A DNA stretch of 14,412 nt. It comes from Planctomycetota bacterium. Its GTDB lineage: Bacteria > Planctomycetota > Phycisphaerae > Sedimentisphaerales > Anaerobacaceae. The translations under genes and the position numbers were made by a program. The notes beneath the pieces were generated by a model. The model saw only the letters and a list, made by a program, of their open reading frames with translations, did not search any database and was not told where the DNA came from. Position 1 is the first letter of the stretch; the number at the start of each line of letters is the position of its first letter. The stretch spans positions 2,251,905 through 2,266,316 of the forward strand of contig CP070830.1 in the NCBI GenBank assembly GCA_020344865.1, read 5' to 3'. Below are positions 5,605 to 13,203 of the stretch, one piece after another.

Positions 5605-6852
5605 TTATAACATTTCTATTGCACAAGCCATTGACACCCCTCCGCCGCCGCACAAACTGGCAAGCCCCAAGGCCTTGTTTGCTTTTTTCATTGCGTGAAT
5701 CAACGTTACAACAATCCTGGCACCGGTTGCCCCAACAGGATGACCTAAGGCGATACCAGAACCGTTTATGTTTGTAATATCCGGGTTTAGCTTCAGTTCT
5801 CTTTCGCAGGCGATATATTGAGCTGCAAAGGCTTCGTTGATTTCAATTAGTTCAAAATCTGAGATTTTAAGGCCGCTCTTTCGCAGCAGACTCTTTATCG
5901 CCGGTATCGGAGATAATCCCATCACTGAAGGGTGACACCCTCCGCTGCCGACTGCTCGAATCTTGGCCAGGGGGCGCACTCCCAAATCTTTTGCTTTTTC
6001 GGCACTGGTTATGATAAGACCGGCCGCTCCATCGTTAATGCCGCTCGAATTGCCTACCGTAACCTTACCTGTTTTCGGTACAAATGCCGGGGGCAGCTTT
6101 TGAAGTTGCTCAATCGTCAGACCTTCACGAAAATGTTCGTCCTTATCAAAAACAAAGGTCTCTTTCTTTTTTCGAATTTCCATTGGAACGATTTCTTCTT
6201 TAAACGAACCATTCTTTGTTGCTTTCTCCGCCCTGTGATGACTCCTTAGGGCAACCTCATCCATCTCCTCTCTGCTGATATTCATATACTGAGCGACAAA
6301 TTCGGCTGTGTGCCCCATGATATACGGCTGGCCTTTAAACATGCTCAAAGGCTCGCTGTTCTCATCGACGGGCCCATCTTCCGGGTGAGGAATTAAATGA
6401 GAGCCGCAGTATAAACCGTGAATAAGAGGGTCGACAAAAGTATGGTCTTGCAGCCGGCACCCCCACCTGGCCATAGGCACTGCATAAGCGATGCCCGACA
6501 TGTGTTCGGTCCCCCCTGCCAGAATTACATCAGCCATGTCGGCCTGTATCATTGCCATCCCGGAAATTATCGCCTCCATACCTGATATGCACACGCGGTT
6601 GATGGTCACCGCCGGAGTGGTGTCCGGTACTCCGGCCAGCAGCGCACCTACCCTCGCTACATTCTTCGCGTCTATCGGCTCAAAACAACACCCGTACCGA
6701 ACATCGTCAATAATTGCAGGATCGATACCGGCCCTTTTCACAGCTTCCTTCATAGTAACACTGGCGAGCTCAGCGGCGTTACTGTCCTTTAAAGCTTCAC
6801 CGAATGAGCCGATGGCGGTCCTGCATGCCGAAGCGATTACAACATCTTTCAT
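5605..6852 (-). CDS. Acetyl-CoA acetyltransferase-type thiolase with an insertion
   Basis: This 415-residue thiolase carries all main catalytic elements: nucleophile Cys88 in NRVCISG, NEAFAAQ (339-345), His371 in GHPVGATGAR and Cys401 in CGGGG. Such enzymes condense two acetyl-CoA to acetoacetyl-CoA or run in reverse. Against E. coli AtoB as I recall it, there is an extra stretch of about 20 residues between 148 and 177, in the loop region that covers the active site. Cys88 is followed by Ile where AtoB has Gly. It may therefore be a divergent subfamily with another acyl-chain preference. GAGGGG lies five bases before the ATG. It is the first gene of a three-gene minus-strand operon; the promoter must lie in 6853-7100, but no clear match was found. 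Confidence 0.9.
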   Translation of the reverse strand: MKDVVIASACRTAIGSFGEALKDSNAAELASVTMKEAVKRAGIDPAIIDDVRYGCCFEPIDAKNVARVGALLAGVPDTTPAVTINRVCISGMEAIISGMAMIQADMADVILAGGTEHMSGIAYAVPMARWGCRLQDHTFVDPLIHGLYCGSHLIPHPEDGPVDENSEPLSMFKGQPYIMGHTAEFVAQYMNISREEMDEVALRSHHRAEKATKNGSFKEEIVPMEIRKKKETFVFDKDEHFREGLTIEQLQKLPPAFVPKTGKVTVGNSSGINDGAAGLIITSAEKAKDLGVRPLAKIRAVGSGGCHPSVMGLSPIPAIKSLLRKSGLKISDFELIEINEAFAAQYIACERELKLNPDITNINGSGIALGHPVGATGARIVVTLIHAMKKANKALGLASLCGGGGVSMACAIEML

Positions 6853-7506
6853 TTAAACCCCTCGCCTAAAAATAAAGCATTAATTTCCCGTTACATTTTC
6901 AATGCTACATAAAACTTTAACTATTAAGAAATAAGACAGCGCTGCCAGGATAACTCAATTGTCTATAATCCCTGCCGTACTCAAAAAAGGCATCAATATC
7001 TTTGATAGGAGTGTCTTTTTTTTCAAAATAGATAAGATTTCTATATCCCATCAAGGTTTTTGTGGGTGTTTGGCAAAATTGAGAAAATTTGTTTTTGACT
7101 TAGGAGACGATATAGACTCCTGTTGAAGTGATTTTACAGTTAGATTTTTTCCTTTCAACAATTGTTTTTCTTTTCAGCTACGTCTGTTTAATGTATCTTC
7201 TCGTCTGCCATAGTACATGTCATCGGCCGTCATATTGCAAATGGCCTCATGATACTGCCCTGTTAGCAATTTGCGGTTTTGGCTTTACAAAAAGAGGTTA
7301 CTGCACAGGCCAAAAAGCAACCAAAACCCAGTCACGATCAGGACTTAGCATGCCGCGGCAGCTCAAAAACCCTTGCATATAACCCCCTTTCTGCCATAAT
7401 CACTCATTATTAAATTGCGTTCTGACAACAATGTCCAAATATCGCGATATAAAAATAGAATCGCCGCCAATCGCCGGTTTGCCCTGCGTCTGAATTCCGA
7501 GGATAG
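6853..7506. other. Divergent intergenic region between the thiolase operon and resB
   Basis: This is 654 bp, A+T-rich, and without a convincing gene; an 84-codon frame at 7128-7382 has no family character. It should hold promoters for both flanking operons. Visible structure: a 7-bp inverted repeat TGTTGAA/TTCAACA around 7120-7160, a 10-bp palindrome AACAATTGTT (7157-7166), an 8-bp pair GGTTTTGG/CCAAAACC (about 7275-7330), and the palindrome at 7439-7450. A TATAAT occurs at 6964-6969 on the plus strand with no -35. Confidence 0.5.
7439..7450. promoter_or_regulatory. Perfect 12-bp palindrome upstream of resB
   Basis: ATATCGCGATAT is self-complementary, lies 57-60 bp before the resB start, and overlaps a TATAAA (7448-7453) that could serve as a -10 box. 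CTGACA at 7422-7427 is 20 bp upstream, too far for a good -35. It is a candidate regulator-binding site. Confidence 0.35.
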
Positions 7507-8526
7507 ATGATGAACAAGCTTAGACGCGTCATATTGTGGGCGGCTCTGGCACTGATTACATCCTTTATTTTCCTGTCAATCTACGGGGCTTTCCTCGGTG
7601 CCGACCGCGCCAAAAGCTTTTTTAACTCCATTCCCCTTAGCATATATTGGTTGGTACTGGTCTGCCTTTTGATACTCGGCATTGCTGTATTCCGACGTCT
7701 GCTGCGCGTTCCTGGCCTACTGCTTACGCACTTGGGCTGCCTACTTGTGCTGGCAGGCTCAATCTGGGGCTCAAAAGCGGGCCACAATCTTCAAAGAAAG
7801 CTCACTGGCCTTGACAAAATCACGGAGGGCCAAATGATAATCTTTGAAGGCCTCTCCGAAACAAACGTTATATCGGAAGACAGCGAACAGACTAAAGAAC
7901 TGCCGTTCTCGATAAAACTAAAGGACTTCCGCTTAGAGCATTATGAGCCTGAATACCTCCTTGTCCAAACCCGCGGACAGCGGCGATGGCTGTTACCTGT
8001 CGAAATAGGCACTGAATATTCCCTGGGTGCGGACTTCGGCACAATAGTCGTAACCAGACGATTCGAGAATTTTAAAATAACCTTCGACGGTACTCAAAGA
8101 GTCCCCATCGATTCACCTCGGCCAGGCTCCAATCCCGCTTTGGAGGTTCAGATTACGGAACCCTACGGAACAGTTACTACCAAATATGTCTTTGAACGTT
8201 TCCCTGGTCATATCCACCCTGAGGACAAACTGCTGCTTAACTACCACAGAATCATCAGCGACTTTATAAGCGAAATCCAAGTCATCAAAGACGGCAAGGT
8301 CCTCGCTGAAGAAAGCCTTGAAGTCAACCATCCCGTATATTTCGGCGGGTACCATTTCTATCAGCATTCTTACGACGACCAGGCCGGACAATATACGGTC
8401 CTTATGGTTACCTCTGATACAGGTCTGAATATGGTGTACTTGGGCTACCTGATGCTCTGCGTCGGTGTCTTCTGGCAGTTCTGGCTGGGATCCGTATTGA
8501 GAAATATTCAACGAAAGAACGATTAG
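7507..8526 (+). CDS. resB: ResB/Ccs1-like cytochrome c biogenesis protein
   Basis: This 339-residue membrane protein has three N-terminal membrane segments (about 8-28, 45-64, 69-88), a long extracytoplasmic domain and a fourth segment near 308-328. That is the topology of ResB (CcsB/Ccs1), partner of CcsA in System II heme attachment to c-type cytochromes. The family-typical NHPVYFGGYHFYQHSYD stretch is at 274-290, and His75 lies in membrane segment three. It is shorter than Bacillus ResB, as in other compact ResB proteins. ATG codons occur at 7507 and 7510. GAGG at 7499-7502 is four and seven bases from them, so 7510 may be the true start. Its TAG is followed at once by the ccsA ATG, so the two are translationally coupled. 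Confidence 0.85.
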   Translation: MMNKLRRVILWAALALITSFIFLSIYGAFLGADRAKSFFNSIPLSIYWLVLVCLLILGIAVFRRLLRVPGLLLTHLGCLLVLAGSIWGSKAGHNLQRKLTGLDKITEGQMIIFEGLSETNVISEDSEQTKELPFSIKLKDFRLEHYEPEYLLVQTRGQRRWLLPVEIGTEYSLGADFGTIVVTRRFENFKITFDGTQRVPIDSPRPGSNPALEVQITEPYGTVTTKYVFERFPGHIHPEDKLLLNYHRIISDFISEIQVIKDGKVLAEESLEVNHPVYFGGYHFYQHSYDDQAGQYTVLMVTSDTGLNMVYLGYLMLCVGVFWQFWLGSVLRNIQRKND

Positions 8527-9318
8527 ATGGAAATTAAATACACAACGCAGGGCTTACTTATTTACGCTACCATCGCCGCATATCTTCTCGCGTTTACCTT
8601 GACCGCGGCCCGGCGGAAAAAGGCCGGTCACTTTCTGTATATGCTTGGTTTTGCGACGGCGGTTCTTTCCTTCGGTTATCGCTGGTACCACGTCCGCCAC
8701 GTACCGATGCAGAATCTCTTTGAGGTGTTTTTGTGCCTTGGCATGATTTATCCGGTCTCGGTCTTCTGCCGACGCTTTTTACGAGTGGGCGGGTACTCAG
8801 CCGATATGCTAATAGGCGCGATAGTACTCATTCCCGCCGGCTTCGTTTTCAACGCCGAGCCGCAGAAACTACCCCCAGCTTTACAAAGCTGGCTCTTCGT
8901 TCCACATGTCGCCGTCTATATCATCTCTTACATATTTACGGCAAAAGCAGCTTTCCACGGCGTCTTACAGCTTGTCGGGAAAGCACCTGACACCGCCGCC
9001 GACCTCTTAGGCCCCGAGCAAGCAACGTACCAAATGATATGTGTCGGTTTTCCCTTACTGACACTCGGTCTTATCCTCGGCAGTTGCTGGGGCAAACTCG
9101 CATGGGGTGATTACTGGGGCTGGGACCCGAAGGAACTTTGGTCGCTGGCGTCCTGGCTGGTCTACGTCGGGTATTTCCATTTTCGCTATATGTTCGGGCG
9201 AAAGTACCCGCGCATCAACAGCACCTGGGCAATTGCTGGCCTGACAGTAATCGTAATAACGCTGCTGTGGGTAAATCTCTCCAAGCTATTTACGGGTTTA
9301 CACACTTACGCGGTCTAA
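8527..9318 (+). CDS. ccsA: CcsA/ResC cytochrome c heme lyase component with WWD motif
   Basis: This 263-residue polytopic protein has the diagnostic tryptophan-rich WWD segment at 188-203 (WGKLAWGDYWGWDPKE). In this family that segment presents heme at the outer membrane face. Candidate heme-ligand histidines flank it: His127 in the membrane segment before it, and His259 in the C-terminal GLHTY. The RHVPMQNLFE stretch (58-66) is also family-typical. With ResB it forms the System II heme handling and ligation complex. It begins immediately after the resB stop with only a weak AAAGAA upstream, consistent with coupled translation. It converges with ahbC, 53 bp away; no terminator hairpin is evident between them. 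Confidence 0.93.
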   Translation: MEIKYTTQGLLIYATIAAYLLAFTLTAARRKKAGHFLYMLGFATAVLSFGYRWYHVRHVPMQNLFEVFLCLGMIYPVSVFCRRFLRVGGYSADMLIGAIVLIPAGFVFNAEPQKLPPALQSWLFVPHVAVYIISYIFTAKAAFHGVLQLVGKAPDTAADLLGPEQATYQMICVGFPLLTLGLILGSCWGKLAWGDYWGWDPKELWSLASWLVYVGYFHFRYMFGRKYPRINSTWAIAGLTVIVITLLWVNLSKLFTGLHTYAV

Positions 9319-9371
9319 CCTACCGGTACCCTATGTAGTCTTTTCCAACGCCTAAGAAGTCACACCCAGGA

Positions 9372-10622
9372 CTATTCCAGCATCTGGAAAACCTCCCCGC
9401 AGCGCGATAATTCAGACTGTTTGTCTCGGTTCAGGCCGATTTCCTCGTCAGTTAGATAGCAGGCAGGCTCCGGGGCCCACGGGTCGCCGAAATGCAAGTC
9501 CGCCCGCACGCGCAGACTTCCGCCGCAGGCATCAAAGTACTTGCACAACCGGCATCGGCCCTTTACGTATGCCCTGCGGTCCCTCAGGCCCTTTAACAAC
9601 GGCTCATCGGGGTCAGTCCAAGTCTCACTAAAAGGCCTTTGGCGCACATCCCCCAGATCGTAGTGCTGCCAAAACTGGTCTGGGTGTACCCTGCCATTAA
9701 AATCTATGCAGCCGATTCCAACCCCACTGCTGTACAGCCCTCCTCCGTTCCAGGTTAGCAGTTTCCAAACATCAGGCGCCCGGTCATCATTTTGTTCTAA
9801 CAACTTAAGGTACAGGTAAACTCCGTCGACGTGATTGTCGACCATGAGTATATCCGTTTTCCTGCCCACTTCTTTGAACTGTCTGGTCTTAGCCAGAATT
9901 GTGTCGACCACCGCTCTGGTCTGAGCGTGGGTAAGGTCCTCACCTGCAATTCGTTGGCCCCGCCCGCTCGGCACGAGATGGTAAAAGCATGCCCGCTCGA
10001 CATTCTCTGCTTGGAAAAACTCAAAGAATTGCACCAAATCCTGAACATTTCTCCGCGTCAGCGTCAAGCGCAGACCTACTCGTACATCAGCATCCTGGCA
10101 ATTTCTTATGCCCTCCACTGCCCTGTCAAACGCCCCGACCGCTCCCCTGAATTTGTCGTTAACCTTACCTATTCCGTCAAGACTGATGCCGACATAGGAA
10201 ACTCCAGCTTGTTTGATTTTCCGCGCAGTATCAGCGTCTATGAGTGTACCATTGGTTGAAATAACGGTACGCAGCCCAAGCCCAACCGCATATCCAATCA
10301 GCTCGAACAAGTCCTTTCGCATCAAGGGCTCACCGCCGGAAAACAGTACAGACGGAACAGAAAACTGCGCCAGGTCATCCAGCGCAACCTTCGCCTCGTT
10401 CGTTGTTAATTCGTTGGGTGCCTTATCAGCCCCGCTATCGTTATAACAATGAATGCACTTAAGGTTGCATGCTCGGGTGATGTTCCATACAACAATGGGA
10501 TGTCTCTCAGATGCTTGTTCAGGTACAATTTCGTCCGTGTGCTCGCCTGAACATTTTTTGCCATAGCGAATCCAGTCCCCCGGCGTGACCTCGCCACAAT
10601 ATAGCTTGCTGATATTTATCAT
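9372..10622 (-). CDS. ahbC: AhbC-like radical SAM/SPASM enzyme of siroheme-dependent heme synthesis
   Basis: This 416-residue radical SAM protein has the iron-sulfur motif C52-x3-C56-x2-C59 (ACNLKCIHCY) and FSGGEP (94-99). Its C-terminal SPASM-type region carries Cys305, Cys357, Cys360, Cys366 and Cys388. The start (MINISKLYCG), HPDQFWQHYDLGDV (313-326) and DPWAPEPACYLTDEEIG (380-396) match what I know of AhbC. AhbC converts 12,18-didecarboxysiroheme to Fe-coproporphyrin III by removing two acetate groups. NirJ of heme d1 synthesis is a close relative and the main alternative. Its place downstream of hemA and hemX, with hemC nearby, supports AhbC. It is 104 bp after hemA with no strong ribosome site. 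AhbA/B and AhbD are not in the window. Confidence 0.85.
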   Translation of the reverse strand: MINISKLYCGEVTPGDWIRYGKKCSGEHTDEIVPEQASERHPIVVWNITRACNLKCIHCYNDSGADKAPNELTTNEAKVALDDLAQFSVPSVLFSGGEPLMRKDLFELIGYAVGLGLRTVISTNGTLIDADTARKIKQAGVSYVGISLDGIGKVNDKFRGAVGAFDRAVEGIRNCQDADVRVGLRLTLTRRNVQDLVQFFEFFQAENVERACFYHLVPSGRGQRIAGEDLTHAQTRAVVDTILAKTRQFKEVGRKTDILMVDNHVDGVYLYLKLLEQNDDRAPDVWKLLTWNGGGLYSSGVGIGCIDFNGRVHPDQFWQHYDLGDVRQRPFSETWTDPDEPLLKGLRDRRAYVKGRCRLCKYFDACGGSLRVRADLHFGDPWAPEPACYLTDEEIGLNRDKQSELSRCGEVFQMLE

Positions 10623-10726
10623 TGATTGTTCTGTGTAAAAATGCTCTCGATCCGTACTACCAACAGGTTCTTAAGAAGGCCGTCTCGTTGGATTCCGAGC
10701 CAATTATTGTCGCTGAGTGTAAAGTT

Positions 10727-12037
10727 TCACTGTTGGCTGCTGTCTTTGTCATCCGTCTCAGTTGATATCTGTTTGGCCTGCTGCACAATACTGTCAACAA
10801 ACTTTGCAGCTTCGGCCGGGCCGCGCTCTTTGGCGACAGCATCAACATTTTTGATTACACAATGCAAGAGCCTATTGACGATGCGTTTGACCATTGGTTC
10901 CATTACTTGCTTGCATGAAGCCTCCTGCCTGGGTCCGACAAAAAACCGGTCCAGTTCCTCCTGAGTGATTTCGGCGAATTTCTCTCGCATCTGACCGATC
11001 AGCGGTCCTACATCTTTGGCCCTGAACCAATCCATAAACTCCGCAACGTTTTCGTAAACGATTTGCATGCCTTTGTGGATGTCCTTTTCGCGAGCTTTGC
11101 GATTCTCTTCAGCCACTCCGGAGAGCTCATCTATGTCGTAAAGGTACACGTTTTCTATATCGTTCACAGCAGGTTCGAAGTTTAGCGGTACAGCAACATC
11201 AATAATCAACAGCGACCCTTTCTTCCTGCGGTCGCACAGTTCTCCAAGCACGTCCTTTCTGAAAAGATAATCCTGCACCGTCGCGGAGGCTATCACGATA
11301 TCAGCGTCGATTAGTTGGTCATTGAGCTGGCCCCACTTCTGGGCTACGACTCCATACTTATCCGCCATATTACCAGCTCGGTCAAAAGAGCGGTTAACGA
11401 CCACAATGTTTTTACATCCTTCGTGAAGAAGGTGCTGCACGAGCAGTTCGCCCGTCTCGCCGGCCCCAATAACGACTACTTTGGCCGACGTTACGTCTGC
11501 GAACAACTGCGTGGCCAACTCGACCGCGACACCGGCAACGCTGACACGCCCGTCTGTAATTGAGGTACTCGTATGTACCCTCTTGGCAGCGGCGAAGCTA
11601 CAATGGAAAAGCCGATTCAGGACCTTTGACGTGCTCCGTGCTGCACAGGCGAGTCTATAGCTTTCCTTAACCTGCCCCAGTATCTGTCCCTCACCCACCA
11701 CCATGCTGTCCAGGCTGGACGCAACAGTCAACAGATGTCTTACCGCATCCTCATCGCGATAAATATACAGCAAATCCCTAAAATCATCCGGCTTGATCCC
11801 GTGAAACTCAGAGAGGAACTCTGTCAGCCTGTTATGTGTGACTCCTGAATCGGCGTCTGCGGCACAGTACAACTCAACGCGGTTGCATGTTGACAGCAGA
11901 ACAAACTCGGCTGGCTGGCCGAATCTGTTTTTTAACTGCCTAAGGGCCGCCATAATCCTGGTTGCGTCAAACGCCAGTCTCTCGCGAATGGCTACCGGGG
12001 CAGTTTTGTGATTGAGGCCTACAAGTATAATCTTCAT
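10727..12037 (-). CDS. hemA: Glutamyl-tRNA reductase
   Basis: This 436-residue HemA reduces glutamyl-tRNA(Glu) with NADPH to glutamate-1-semialdehyde, the first step of C5-route tetrapyrrole synthesis. Visible hallmarks are GLNHKTAPV (7-15), the nucleophile Cys51 in STCNRVE, His101, GEGQILGQVK (115-124) and the NADPH-binding GAGETG (191-196). A C-terminal helical dimerisation region follows. Length is normal for the family. The start lies two bases after the hemX stop (TAA-AT-ATG) with no strong ribosome site, so translation is probably coupled to hemX. Heme feedback on HemA is known in other bacteria; nothing here shows it directly. Confidence 0.97.
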   Translation of the reverse strand: MKIILVGLNHKTAPVAIRERLAFDATRIMAALRQLKNRFGQPAEFVLLSTCNRVELYCAADADSGVTHNRLTEFLSEFHGIKPDDFRDLLYIYRDEDAVRHLLTVASSLDSMVVGEGQILGQVKESYRLACAARSTSKVLNRLFHCSFAAAKRVHTSTSITDGRVSVAGVAVELATQLFADVTSAKVVVIGAGETGELLVQHLLHEGCKNIVVVNRSFDRAGNMADKYGVVAQKWGQLNDQLIDADIVIASATVQDYLFRKDVLGELCDRRKKGSLLIIDVAVPLNFEPAVNDIENVYLYDIDELSGVAEENRKAREKDIHKGMQIVYENVAEFMDWFRAKDVGPLIGQMREKFAEITQEELDRFFVGPRQEASCKQVMEPMVKRIVNRLLHCVIKNVDAVAKERGPAEAAKFVDSIVQQAKQISTETDDKDSSQQ

Positions 12038-12039
12038 AT

Positions 12040-12933
12040 TTACGCTTTTGGGACCATCGAGGTGACCGGCAGGTCATGATATGCAAAATCATGCCTGGTC
12101 GCACCCAGGACAGTCACCCCTAAAATCGCGAATAAAACCAAAACAAACGCCGCTATGGTCACGTATGCCCTTGCCCTGTCTTTCAGTAAAACCAACCTGT
12201 GCAATAACAACACTACTGCGAGCAGGACCCAAGTCGCCGCCATGCAGACTACCTTCGCGTCTGTCAGCCACTCGATGATGCTTATCCCCAGCGTCGCAAG
12301 GCGCAGCGAAGCAAGACCGAGTCCACTTATCAGCCCGATTGTAATTAGCACGAAACCAGCCCTTATTCCAAAGAGGTTCAAAAGCTGCAGCTTCTCAATG
12401 TTTGGTACCCGACCGAGAACCTGCATAACCTGCTTATGCTTGAGCCTGTGCGTACCAAGCAAATAAAGAAACGCACTTGCCGTCGCAAATATCACTGATG
12501 CACCACCGAGAATCATCGCAATACCGTGAGCAATCGCCCAAGGTGTGGCAGCCACTGCATGAGGTTCCGCGGCAGGTTCGGCGACGGTACCGGCCATTAA
12601 AATCATTGCCAGGATAACCCACACCATCACAGAACCGAACCAAACCTGCTCGATTGCAATACTGAAAAAGAGGTACATCAGCCCAAATACAATAGTAAGA
12701 ACAATCATTGACTCAAAAAGCCCGGTCAGCGGCACGCCCTTTATCGCAACCGCCCTAAAAACAAGTATGACGGCCTCCAGGACTATCGCCAGGCAGACAA
12801 AAGGCATCAGCAGACGACCATACCTCCGGCCGGCTGGTCGCAGTTGAAAAATTCCAACCATCGCCGCCGCAACGTATAAGATTATAACTAACAAGAATAT
12901 TGCCATCTCGGGCCCTGAAAGTGCAAACATCAC
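12040..12933 (-). CDS. hemX: HemX/CcsA-like integral membrane protein upstream of hemA
   Basis: This is a 297-residue protein with about eight membrane segments in the cytochrome c assembly (CcsA-like) fold. It resembles HemX, whose gene often precedes hemA and whose product influences HemA level in Bacillus. RVPNIEKLQLLN (175-186) followed by a glycine-rich membrane segment is typical of the family. The WWD region is degenerate: only EWLTDAK (221-227) remains where true CcsA has a tryptophan-rich block, so heme ligation to cytochrome is unlikely. The GTG at 12933 has GGAG seven bases upstream, and the ATG at 12930 is ten bases away; either could be used. It is the first gene of hemX-hemA-ahbC. 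The name rests on context and fold and is less certain than hemA. Confidence 0.75.
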   Translation of the reverse strand: MMFALSGPEMAIFLLVIILYVAAAMVGIFQLRPAGRRYGRLLMPFVCLAIVLEAVILVFRAVAIKGVPLTGLFESMIVLTIVFGLMYLFFSIAIEQVWFGSVMVWVILAMILMAGTVAEPAAEPHAVAATPWAIAHGIAMILGGASVIFATASAFLYLLGTHRLKHKQVMQVLGRVPNIEKLQLLNLFGIRAGFVLITIGLISGLGLASLRLATLGISIIEWLTDAKVVCMAATWVLLAVVLLLHRLVLLKDRARAYVTIAAFVLVLFAILGVTVLGATRHDFAYHDLPVTSMVPKA

Positions 12934-13020
12934 TATTTTTCTCCGTTGGTATTTCCAGCTACTGGCTTTCTAACATACACTGGTGACTCCTCAAGTTTCA
13001 CTTATGCGCCGAACCATAAT

Positions 13021-13043
13021 ATGAAGTTGTACGCCCACTTCAC
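13021..13043. promoter_or_regulatory. Inverted repeat at the predicted hemX transcription start
   Basis: ATGAAGT (13021-13027) and ACTTCAC (13037-13043) pair over six bases plus one G-T, around a 9-nt centre. It begins exactly where transcription is predicted to start, so it could be an operator or a leader hairpin. Confidence 0.35.
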
Positions 13044-13049
13044 TTAACA

Positions 13050-13078
13050 ATCATACCAGATGCAACCCTTGGTTACAA
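13050..13078 (-). promoter_or_regulatory. Candidate promoter of the hemX-hemA-ahbC operon
   Basis: On the minus strand TTGTAA (13073-13078) and TATGAT (13050-13055) are spaced by exactly 17 bp, with 4 of 6 and 5 of 6 consensus matches. The start would be near 13043, giving a leader of about 110 nt. Confidence 0.5.
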
Positions 13079-13081
13079 ATC

Positions 13082-13200
13082 AGCCTTTTTAAGGCTTTAG
13101 CTAACATTCGGGCTAAAAACGTGAGCAGAAACGCTTGAATCTGCCACGGTAATAATGTAAAAGTCCAGAAACAGCTTGAAAAACTATTTTTTTAAGGCTT
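13082..13200. repeat. Repeated TTTTTAAGGCTT word upstream of hemC, one copy in a hairpin
   Basis: The 12-mer occurs at 13086-13097 and 13189-13200. The first copy lies in a perfect hairpin AGCCTT-TTT-AAGGCT (13082-13096). The second supplies AAGG, seven bases before the hemC ATG, as its ribosome site. Confidence 0.5.
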
Positions 13201-13203
13201 CTA

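Noticed and set aside
7270..7375. Riboswitch upstream of resB
   Set aside because: Some pairing is possible (GGTTTTGG with CCAAAACC), but no conserved riboswitch core that I know could be matched.
7128..7382. 84-codon plus-strand frame between the two operons
   Set aside because: No ribosome site, no recognisable motif, A+T-rich divergent promoter region.
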